DNA of 64,000 nucleotides, taken from assembly GCA_963714455.1 (NCBI GenBank), contig CAVQON010000015.1, positions 248,001 through 312,000 on the forward strand. Reading direction: 5' to 3'. The DNA is from CAVQGZ01 sp963714455. GTDB taxonomy: Bacteria; Actinomycetota; Actinomycetes; Jiangellales; Jiangellaceae. Position numbers and translations under genes: made by a program. Of the stretch, positions 41,270-48,601 are shown one piece after another. Below the pieces are notes generated by a model. It was not told where the DNA came from, did not search any database, and worked only from the letters and a program-made list of their open reading frames with translations. How positions within the stretch are numbered: position 1 is the first letter of the stretch; every line of letters starts with the position of its first letter.

Positions 41270-43119
41270 GCCGCCCACGAACCGCCGACCTGTTCCTTGG
41301 CAAAGAGGCTGGTGTCGTCGCCATCTACGTCGCCATCCTCACTCCAGTACTGCTTATCGTCGCTGCCTTCGCCGTCGACGTCTCCCGCTGGTACGTCGAA
41401 CTCCAGCGACTCCAGAAGACGGTCGATGCGGCAGCGCTGGCCGCAGCCCCCTTCATGCCCGACGACCTCGGTGGCAGCAGCCGAGCGGTTGCCGCCGCGC
41501 GCGCCTTGGTTGTCAGCAACGGCTTCGACCCCGCGACGATGGTCGTGAGTCAGGGACCACGCCGAACCGCAGTCGAAGTCCAGCTGAGCTCCACAGTCCA
41601 GAACGGGTTGGCGACAGCCATCGCCATCGACGAGACCACCCTCACCCGTTCTGCGACAGGCGAATTCACGGGACCAGCACCCCTGGGCAGCCCGTGCAAC
41701 GTCCACGGCAACGAGCCGATCAGTGGCAGTGAGCCCAGCCAGCTGCCGAACCCGTCGCCCACCAACTGCAGTTCCTTCCCCAAGTTCTGGTCCACAGTGG
41801 TTGGACCTGAGGTCTACAAGACTCAGGGTGATCAGTTCTCCCCGCGCAAGTGCGGGGGTGGGGAATCCGGCTGTGCTTCGTCCGCCAACGGCGCGACGAA
41901 TCTCGACTTCACTACAGCAGGAGGCAACGGCCAGGACGGCTACGTCGTCACCGTGTCTGTCCGAGAGCCGCTCAGTGGACCCCTGCAGATCCAGCTCTAT
42001 GACCCTGCCTACGTGGACACGAGTTCGACCTGCAGCGACTTGCCCAACTGGAGCAGCCGACCCAACTCGCCCAACGACTTCACGACGAACGCACGGGAGC
42101 GGTACAGGAACAACCCTGCTCCCATATCAGCCACGAGGCCGTCGTACTGCACAGGCGACAACGACAACGCCGGGCTTCGCTTCGGGTCGGGCGAGGTACC
42201 TACCATCACGTCGTTCGGGCTGCTGTCCCCGACCGACACGCTCAACCCCTTCAGTCCCTCCGTCAACGCGAACAACAGAGTCCCCAGTTGCTCCGTGCAG
42301 TACCCCGGCTTCAGCAAGACCGGCGGCAACAACAACGAGTGGGAGTCCCTGCCGGACGGACTTGCCCCGGGGGCGACTGCGGTTGACCAGCTGAGCAGCA
42401 ACGACGGACAGCTCACGCGCCTGTTCCACCAGTGGGTGCCGTTCTGCACCATCACGAACCCTGTGGTGGGGGACTACTACCTGCGGGTGCGCACCAACGT
42501 GCCGTGGGGCAACGCAGCCGGCGTCTACACGCAGGTCGGGGACAGCTCGGCCGTGCAGGGCAACGGCGCCAACCGGTTCTCCATCCGCGCGGTACCTGGA
42601 AGCCCCTCCGACCGTTCGAAGGTGTCCGTGTCCCCGTTCGAGCGCATGCCGATCTTCGCCAACGCAAACCAGTCCGACCCGACATTCAACCTGATCCGAG
42701 TCATTCCGGAGAGCCGTGGGTCCAACATCATCTTCAGCTTCTTCGACGTCGGCGACGCCGCCGGCGGGTCCGGAGCCACGCTGAGCGTCCTCCCACCGAC
42801 CGAAGCGAGGCTGGGTGCCAACGACGACGGCACGGGTGGGACTGCCTTCATCAACGCCCGCGACTGCGAGAAGACTCGAGGGAAGGAGACAGGCCCCGAA
42901 CCAGACTGCTCCATTCCGAACATTCGAAACAATCTGGGCTGGAATGGACAGTTCCAGGAGATGACCATCCCTGTACCCACCGACTACTGGTGCGACGCTG
43001 ACGATCCCTTCGGCTGCTGGTGGAGGCTCAAGACCGAGTTCGTCGGCACCAGCAGCGTGACCGACCAGACGACGTGGACGGCGGTCCTCGACGGCGACCC
43101 CGTGCGGTTGATCGACTGA
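41266..43119 (+). CDS. TadG-like surface protein
   Basis: A 617-aa protein with an N-terminal Tad (TadG) domain: the GVVAIYVAILTPVLLIVAAF helix followed by AVDVSRWYVELQRLQKTVDA. The large outside part (about 550 aa) is rich in Asn, Ser, Pro and Gly with several cysteines and shows no von Willebrand A motif, unlike many TadG proteins. It may be an adhesin or assembly partner of the TadE pair. The ATG at 41266 forms an ATGA overlap with copy 1 and has GCAGGA 8-13 nt upstream. Confidence 0.75.
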   Translation: MSRPRTADLFLGKEAGVVAIYVAILTPVLLIVAAFAVDVSRWYVELQRLQKTVDAAALAAAPFMPDDLGGSSRAVAAARALVVSNGFDPATMVVSQGPRRTAVEVQLSSTVQNGLATAIAIDETTLTRSATGEFTGPAPLGSPCNVHGNEPISGSEPSQLPNPSPTNCSSFPKFWSTVVGPEVYKTQGDQFSPRKCGGGESGCASSANGATNLDFTTAGGNGQDGYVVTVSVREPLSGPLQIQLYDPAYVDTSSTCSDLPNWSSRPNSPNDFTTNARERYRNNPAPISATRPSYCTGDNDNAGLRFGSGEVPTITSFGLLSPTDTLNPFSPSVNANNRVPSCSVQYPGFSKTGGNNNEWESLPDGLAPGATAVDQLSSNDGQLTRLFHQWVPFCTITNPVVGDYYLRVRTNVPWGNAAGVYTQVGDSSAVQGNGANRFSIRAVPGSPSDRSKVSVSPFERMPIFANANQSDPTFNLIRVIPESRGSNIIFSFFDVGDAAGGSGATLSVLPPTEARLGANDDGTGGTAFINARDCEKTRGKETGPEPDCSIPNIRNNLGWNGQFQEMTIPVPTDYWCDADDPFGCWWRLKTEFVGTSSVTDQTTWTAVLDGDPVRLID

Positions 43120-43808
43120 TGCGGCTCCGCACTCGTGTCCGGCGTCCCATCGGGCGCCCGGAGTCCGGCGCCACCGCGGTCGAGGCGGCTCTCGTCTTTC
43201 CGCTCATCCTTCTGATTTCTTTCGGGATCATCGAGTTCAGCTTCCTGCTGCGGGACTACATCGGAGCGTCGCAGGCCGCTCGCGACTCGGTCAGAACCGC
43301 GTCGGCGGCCCCACAGCAAGGGGGGACCGGTTCAGTCGCGGACATAGTCGCGGGCCATCGCGGCACCACTGCGCCGTCCTTCGCGTTCCAGTCATCTGAG
43401 ATCGTGACCGGAGGGTCAACAGCGGTCCCACAAGATGCGTTCGTGGACATGTGGGTGTATCTCGCGAACCGGCGTGGCTTTCCCGCCCAGAGCGTCAGCG
43501 GTTGGCGAGCCGATGCGACCAACGACTTCTCCTCGTGCCCGCCGGCGACCTGCGTGCGATACGCGTTCGAGGTCAACGAGACCGACCCGGAGCTGTCGAC
43601 CTTCGAGTACCGCAGTGGCCAGTGGGACCCCGCAACGATCAATGCCTGCGCCGGCTCGGACGATGCGATGGCCGTCGGCGTACTTGTGCGCGTCCGGCAC
43701 AGCGGGCCGTTCTCAGCGTTGTTCGGGACGGCTCTGACCCTCAACGACTCAGCGGTCCTGAAGTTCGAGCCTCTCCGAAACGTCCGGTGCCAGGGCTCGT
43801 TGCCGTAG
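43119..43808 (+). CDS. TadE-like pseudopilin protein (copy 2)
   Basis: A 229-aa paralogue of the protein encoded at 40559: ESGATAVEAALVFPLILLIS again has Gly, Glu at +5 and a hydrophobic helix. The outer domain matches copy 1 in VYLANRRGFPAQS, GWRADATNDFSSC, CPPATCVRY, SGQWDPATINAC and LKFEPL. The start overlaps the TadG stop (TGATG). The three genes form a tight operon but no TadA ATPase, TadB/C, TadV peptidase or Flp pilin is nearby. Convergent with gatB. Confidence 0.82.
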   Translation: MRLRTRVRRPIGRPESGATAVEAALVFPLILLISFGIIEFSFLLRDYIGASQAARDSVRTASAAPQQGGTGSVADIVAGHRGTTAPSFAFQSSEIVTGGSTAVPQDAFVDMWVYLANRRGFPAQSVSGWRADATNDFSSCPPATCVRYAFEVNETDPELSTFEYRSGQWDPATINACAGSDDAMAVGVLVRVRHSGPFSALFGTALTLNDSAVLKFEPLRNVRCQGSLP

Positions 43809-43840
43809 CGACTCCTGGAACGGGGCTGCTCGCACGGCCC

Positions 43841-45364
43841 TCATGCCGACAGGCGGGAGAGGAGCAGCTCGCGCACCTTGGCGGCGTCGGCCTGACCGCG
43901 CAGGTCTTTCATCACCGAGCCGATCAGCGCGCCCACCGCGTTGACCTTGCCGTCGCGGATCTTGGCCGCGACGTCCGGCTGAGCAGCGATCGCCCGGTCG
44001 ACGGCCTCCAGCAGAGCCGAGTCGTCCGACACCACGCCGAGACCACGCGAGGCGACAACCTCGTCGGGTGAGCCCTCCCCCGCGGTGACGCCCTCGATGA
44101 CGGCGCGGGCCATCTTGTCGGTCAACGTCCCGGAGTCCACGAGGGCTTGAACGCGAGCGACCTGCTCCGGGGTGATGCCGGCCGAGTCGAGCTCGACGCC
44201 GTCCTCGTTGGCGCGGCGGGCCACCTCGCCCAGCCACCACTTCTTCGCAGCCCCGGGAGCGGCCCCGGCTGCGACGGTCGCCTCGACCAGCGATACGGCA
44301 CCCGCGTTGGTGACGTCGCGCATCTCCAGGTCGGTGAACCCCCAGGCCTCTTGAAGCCGTCGGCGGTGCACGCTCGGCTGCTCGGGCAGCGCCGCCGTGA
44401 GCTCGTCCACCCACTCGGTCGGCGGGGCGACAGGCACCAGGTCGGGCTCCGGGAAGTAGCGGTAGTCCTCCGCCTCCTCCTTCGACCGGCCCGACGTCGT
44501 CAACCCGGTGTCTTCGTGCCAGTGGCGCGTCTCTTGCACCACACGCTCTCCCACCGACAGCAGGGACGCCTGGCGACGCATCTCGTAGGTCACCGCACGC
44601 TCGACCGAACGCAGCGAGTTGACGTTCTTCGTCTCGCTGCGCGTGCCGAAGGGTGCATCCGCCGACTCACGCAGCGACACGTTGACGTCGCAACGCAACG
44701 ACCCCTGCTCCATGCGGACGTCGCTCACGCCGAGGCCCCGCACCAGGTCGCGCAGCTCGGCGACATAGGCCCGCGCCACGGCCGGGGCCAGCGCCCCCGT
44801 GCCCTCGATCGGCTTGGTGACGATCTCGATGAGCGGGATGCCGGCCCGGTTGTAGTCGACGAGGGAGTAGTCCGCGCCGTGGATGCGTCCCGTGGCCCCG
44901 CCCATGTGCAGGGTCTTGCCGGTGTCTTCCTCCATGTGGGCCCGTTCGATGGCCACCCGCACGGTGCGCGGCCCGTCGTCGGTGGGCACCTCCACGTCGA
45001 GGTAGCCGTCGACGGCGATGGGCTCGTCGTACTGGCTGACCTGGAAGTCCTTGGGCATGTCGGGGTAGAAGTAGTTCTTGCGGGCGAAACGCCCCCACGG
45101 CGCGATGGAGCAGTTGAGCGCGAGCCCGATGCGCACCGCTGCCTCGACGGCCGCCTGGTTGACGACCGGCAGCGACCCGGGCAGGCCCAGGCAGACCGGG
45201 CACACCTGGGTGTTCGGCTCGGCGCCGAACTCGGTCGGGCAGCCGCAGAACATCTTCGTCGCCGTCGACAGCTCGACGTGCACCTCGAGCCCGAGGACGG
45301 GATCGAAGCGCTCCGTCACCGCGTCGAACGCCGGCAGCTGCGTCGCGCTCACAGGAGGAGTCAC
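43841..45364 (-). CDS. gatB: Aspartyl/glutamyl-tRNA amidotransferase subunit B
   Basis: tRNA-binding kinase subunit of GatCAB, which converts misacylated Glu-tRNA-Gln and/or Asp-tRNA-Asn to the cognate amide form. The 507-aa protein has GLEVHVELSTATKMFCGC, EPNTQVCPVCLGLPGSLP (Zn cysteines), NRAGIPLIEIVTKP and a C-terminal YqeY-like domain. The GTG start lies 5 bp after the small gene inserted behind gatA. Confidence 0.97.
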   Translation of the reverse strand: MTPPVSATQLPAFDAVTERFDPVLGLEVHVELSTATKMFCGCPTEFGAEPNTQVCPVCLGLPGSLPVVNQAAVEAAVRIGLALNCSIAPWGRFARKNYFYPDMPKDFQVSQYDEPIAVDGYLDVEVPTDDGPRTVRVAIERAHMEEDTGKTLHMGGATGRIHGADYSLVDYNRAGIPLIEIVTKPIEGTGALAPAVARAYVAELRDLVRGLGVSDVRMEQGSLRCDVNVSLRESADAPFGTRSETKNVNSLRSVERAVTYEMRRQASLLSVGERVVQETRHWHEDTGLTTSGRSKEEAEDYRYFPEPDLVPVAPPTEWVDELTAALPEQPSVHRRRLQEAWGFTDLEMRDVTNAGAVSLVEATVAAGAAPGAAKKWWLGEVARRANEDGVELDSAGITPEQVARVQALVDSGTLTDKMARAVIEGVTAGEGSPDEVVASRGLGVVSDDSALLEAVDRAIAAQPDVAAKIRDGKVNAVGALIGSVMKDLRGQADAAKVRELLLSRLSA

Positions 45365-45369
45365 CGGGG

Positions 45370-45588
45370 TCAGGCCTCGAGCGCCTGCTCGTCGTCGAGG
45401 TGGCGGATGTTGCGCACGATGACCGCGACGCTCAGCGCCAGAGTCGCCCCGCGCAGCACCGCCTCCATCAGCTGAAGGCCGTCGTCGTCGTGACGGGCCG
45501 CGCGGATCGTCTTGAGCACCGTGTACAGGGCGAACCCCGTGCTGGCGATCTTCACGTAGTCCTGGGTGTCGAGCTTGCTGAGGTTCAT
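45370..45588 (-). CDS. Small hypothetical protein inside the gatCAB operon
   Basis: A 72-aa protein of no family I recognise. The start overlaps the gatA stop (ATGA) and gatB begins 5 bp after its stop, so it is certainly co-translated with them. It is mostly helical. GATLALSVAVIVRNI near residue 47 could be a short membrane-associated or amphipathic helix, flanked by charged residues. It might be a membrane anchor or accessory factor for the amidotransferase, but nothing in the sequence proves this. Confidence 0.75.
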   Translation of the reverse strand: MNLSKLDTQDYVKIASTGFALYTVLKTIRAARHDDDGLQLMEAVLRGATLALSVAVIVRNIRHLDDEQALEA

Positions 45589-47120
45589 GCAGGTGCCTCC
45601 GTCGTGGTGGGTAGGTCAGGGACGAGGGTGGTGAGCGGGCCGCCCCACGAGTCGGCCAGCGCCGCCTCCAGGGCCGCCCCCACCCGGTAGAGCCGGTCGT
45701 CGGCCATGGCAGGTGCCATGACGTGCAGACCGACCGGCAGGCCGTCCTCGTCGGCGAGCCCGCACGGGAACGACCCGGCCGAGATGCCGGCGAGGTTGGC
45801 CGGGATGGTGCACAGGTCAGCCTTGTACATCGCCAGCGGGTCGTCCACCCGCTCCCCGATCTCGAAGGCTGTCGTCGGCGTGGTGGGCGAGACCAGCACG
45901 TCCACCTGCTCGAACGCGGCGGCGTAGTCGCGGCTGATCAGAGTGCGCACCTTCTGCGCCGAGCCGTAGTACGCGTCGTAGTAGCCGCTGGACAGCGCGT
46001 ACGTGCCGATCATGATGCGCCGCTTGACCTCGGCACCGAAGCCGGTGCCGCGAGTCAGCGCCATGACCTGCTCGGCCGAGCGCGTGCCGTCGTCGCCCAC
46101 CCGAAGCCCGTAGCGCATGCCGTCGAAGCGGGCGAGGTTGGACGAGCACTCGCTCGGCGCGATCAGGTAGTAGGCCGAGAGCGCATGGGCGAAGGACGGG
46201 CACGACACCTCGACGACCTCGGCGCCCCGTGCCGCCAGCAGGTCGACGGCCTCGCGGAAGCGGGCCTGCACGCCAGGCTGGTAGCCCTCTCCCCCGAGCT
46301 CGCGGACGACACCGACACGAAGCCCGCGCACCCCGTCGGGCAGGGCCCCGGCACGAGCGGCGGCGACGACGTCGGGCACGGGGGCGTCGATGGACGTGGA
46401 GTCACGTGGGTCGTGACCGGCGATCACCGCGTGCAGCAGGGCGGTGTCGAGCACCGTGCGGGCGGCGGGGCCGGCCTGGTCGAGCGAGGAGGAGAACGCC
46501 ACGAGCCCGTAGCGGCTCACCGCGCCGTAGGTGGGCTTCACGCCAACCGTCCCAGTGACCGCCGCGGGCTGGCGGATCGAGCCGCCGGTGTCGGTGCCGA
46601 TGGCCAGCGGCGCCTCGAACGCGGCCAGCGCGGCAGCCGAGCCGCCACCGGACCCTCCCGGGATGCGGCTGGTGTCCCACGGGTTTCCCGTGGGCCCGTA
46701 GGCGGAGTTCTCGGTGGATGACCCCATGGCGAACTCGTCCATGTTGGTCTTTCCCAGCATGACCATCCCGGCCTCGCGAAGCCGCGTGACCAGCGTCGCG
46801 TCGTAGGGCGGCTGCCAGCCCTCGAGAATCCTCGACCCGCAGGTGGTAGGCATGTCGAGGGTGGTCATCACGTCCTTGACCGCGATCGGGACTCCGGCGA
46901 GCGGACCGAGCGCCTGCCCGTCCGCCCGGCGGGCATCGACGTCGGCGGCCGCAGCGAGGGCGCCCTCGGCGTCGACGTGCAGAAACGCGTGCACGGCCTC
47001 GTCGACGGCAGCGATGCGGTCGAGGTGTGCCTGGGTGACCTCGACCGCGCTCACCTCACGCGCGGCGAGCGCCTGGGCCAGGTCGTCGGCCGAGCGACGG
47101 ACGAGAGAGGTGTCGACCAC
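45585..47120 (-). CDS. gatA: Aspartyl/glutamyl-tRNA amidotransferase subunit A
   Basis: Amidase-family subunit that releases ammonia from glutamine for transamidation. The 511-aa protein shows the Ser-cisSer-Lys triad: Lys in PIAVKDVM near residue 80, cis-Ser in GGSGGGSAAALAA, and nucleophile Ser in TDTGGSIRQPA. The GTG start is 3 bp after gatC. A small gene overlaps its stop. Confidence 0.97.
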   Translation of the reverse strand: MVDTSLVRRSADDLAQALAAREVSAVEVTQAHLDRIAAVDEAVHAFLHVDAEGALAAAADVDARRADGQALGPLAGVPIAVKDVMTTLDMPTTCGSRILEGWQPPYDATLVTRLREAGMVMLGKTNMDEFAMGSSTENSAYGPTGNPWDTSRIPGGSGGGSAAALAAFEAPLAIGTDTGGSIRQPAAVTGTVGVKPTYGAVSRYGLVAFSSSLDQAGPAARTVLDTALLHAVIAGHDPRDSTSIDAPVPDVVAAARAGALPDGVRGLRVGVVRELGGEGYQPGVQARFREAVDLLAARGAEVVEVSCPSFAHALSAYYLIAPSECSSNLARFDGMRYGLRVGDDGTRSAEQVMALTRGTGFGAEVKRRIMIGTYALSSGYYDAYYGSAQKVRTLISRDYAAAFEQVDVLVSPTTPTTAFEIGERVDDPLAMYKADLCTIPANLAGISAGSFPCGLADEDGLPVGLHVMAPAMADDRLYRVGAALEAALADSWGGPLTTLVPDLPTTTEAPA

Positions 47121-47123
47121 GTC

Positions 47124-47423
47124 TCAGACCTCCTCGTCCAGGATGCGCGGCACCCGAAAGCGGCCACCCTCGGCTGCCGGCGCCGCGGCCAACGCCTGGT
47201 CCTGGCTCAGGCTCGGCGTGACGACGTCGGGGCGGGTGACGTTGGTCAGCGGCAGCGGATGGCTGGTGGGCGGCACGTCGGCGCTCGCCACGTGCGCGAC
47301 GTCGGCCACCGCCGTGAGGATGACGTCGAGCTGGCCGGCCAGGTGCGCCAGCTCGTCGTCGGCGAGGTCGAGACGAGCCAGGGCAGCCAGGTGGGCCACC
47401 TCGTCAGGCGTGATCGCAGTCAT
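47124..47423 (-). CDS. gatC: Aspartyl/glutamyl-tRNA amidotransferase subunit C
   Basis: A 99-aa belt-like subunit that wraps GatA and GatB together. The N-terminus ITPDEVAHLAALARLDLADDE is diagnostic. It heads gatC-gatA-small gene-gatB. A minus-strand TAGGAT about 35 nt upstream, in the divergent spacer with the ACT-VOC gene, could be its -10. Confidence 0.94.
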   Translation of the reverse strand: MTAITPDEVAHLAALARLDLADDELAHLAGQLDVILTAVADVAHVASADVPPTSHPLPLTNVTRPDVVTPSLSQDQALAAAPAAEGGRFRVPRILDEEV

Positions 47424-47517
47424 GGTGTCCGTTCGAGACCGGGTGCAGGCAAGTTGCTCATCCTAGGCGGGCACCCACACACCGTTGCGTCGTCACCTGG
47501 ACGACACACACGTGGGG

Positions 47518-47523
47518 CACTAT
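47518..47523 (+). promoter_or_regulatory. -10-like box of the ACT-VOC gene
   Basis: CACTAT ends 6 nt before the ATG at 47530. There is no Shine-Dalgarno. A leaderless transcript is likely. Confidence 0.35.
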
Positions 47524-47529
47524 TCCCGC

Positions 47530-48591
47530 ATGCCGTACCTGCTGCGTCTTCAGCTGACCGACCGGCCGGGCAGCCTCGGAGCCATCGCCAGCGCCCTCGG
47601 CCAGGCCGGAGCCGACATCCTCGCGCTCGACGTGGTCGAGCACACGCCGTCCGGCAACGCCGTCGACGACATCGTCATCGACCTTCCCGACGGCGGTATG
47701 CCCGACACCGCGGTGAGCGCGTGCTCCGCCGTACCGGGGGTGACCGTCTCGTTCATCACCCCCTACCCGGCCGGCGCGCCCCTGGGTCGCGACCTCGAGG
47801 TGGTCGAGCTGATGGCCGAGCGCCCCGCGAACGCCGAGCAGGTGCTCGCCTCTGCCGTGCCCGACCTGTTCCGGCTCGCCTGGGGCACCGTGGTGAACGG
47901 GTCGGGCACCACGGCGCGGGTGGAGCACCGCAGCATCGCCGCACCCGAGGACGACAGCTTCACCGCCACCTGGCTGCCGATGGAGAAGGCGACCCGGTTG
48001 GCGACCGACACGGGCCAGGTGCCACCGGGGTGGCTGGGCGCCGCCGTGGCCGCGGCCCCGCTCGGTGGGCGCGACCGGGCGCTGGTGATCGGTCGCCATG
48101 CCAACCCCGAGATCCTCGACTCCGAGGTCGCCCGGCTCGGCTACCTGGCAACACTGGCCGCCACCCTGAGCACGACGACGGCCCCCGGCACCGGCGGCGG
48201 GCCGGCGACGGCGGTGGCGCTCGACCATCTCGTGCTGACCGTGGCCGACACCGAGCGCAGCGTGCGCTGGTACTCCAGCGTGCTGGGCATGCGTCCCATC
48301 TCGTTCGGCCACGGTCGCCGCGCGGTCGCGCTGGGCACGTCCAAGATCAACTTCCATGACGCGGACGACCCGACGCCGGTTCCGGTCGCACGGCAGCGGG
48401 TGCCCGGCTCGGGCGACCTCTGCGTCGTCGTGCCGGGGCCGCTGAGCGACGTCGAGGCGCACCTCGCCTCGCACGGCGTGCCCATCGAGACCGGCCCGGT
48501 GCGCCGAACCGGGGCGCGCGGTCAGATGACCTCGCTGTACGTGCGCGACCCGGACGAGAACCTGGTCGAGGTGGCCTGCTACCGCAGCTGA
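47530..48591 (+). CDS. ACT-domain protein fused to a VOC/glyoxalase domain
   Basis: A 353-aa protein. Residues 1-70 are an ACT amino-acid-binding domain (LQLTDRPGSLGAIASAL, GADILALDVVEH). A middle region of about 150 aa follows with no family I recognise. From about residue 232 there is a complete vicinal-oxygen-chelate domain (DHLVLTVADTERSVRWYSSV, SLYVRDPDENLVEV with the metal Glu). The first two parts correspond to the stand-alone ACT protein found next to gatC in M. tuberculosis (Rv3013). The VOC fusion is unusual. Function is unknown; it may sense an amino acid and act on a small metabolite. Confidence 0.8.
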   Translation: MPYLLRLQLTDRPGSLGAIASALGQAGADILALDVVEHTPSGNAVDDIVIDLPDGGMPDTAVSACSAVPGVTVSFITPYPAGAPLGRDLEVVELMAERPANAEQVLASAVPDLFRLAWGTVVNGSGTTARVEHRSIAAPEDDSFTATWLPMEKATRLATDTGQVPPGWLGAAVAAAPLGGRDRALVIGRHANPEILDSEVARLGYLATLAATLSTTTAPGTGGGPATAVALDHLVLTVADTERSVRWYSSVLGMRPISFGHGRRAVALGTSKINFHDADDPTPVPVARQRVPGSGDLCVVVPGPLSDVEAHLASHGVPIETGPVRRTGARGQMTSLYVRDPDENLVEVACYRS

Positions 48592-48601
48592 GGTAGCCCG
48601 G

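Noticed and set aside
40523..43808. Genomic island or prophage around the Tad-like genes
   Set aside because: No integrase, transposase, tRNA junction or direct repeats were seen at the edges. Only the composition and gene content suggest transfer, so I report it as an atypical operon only.
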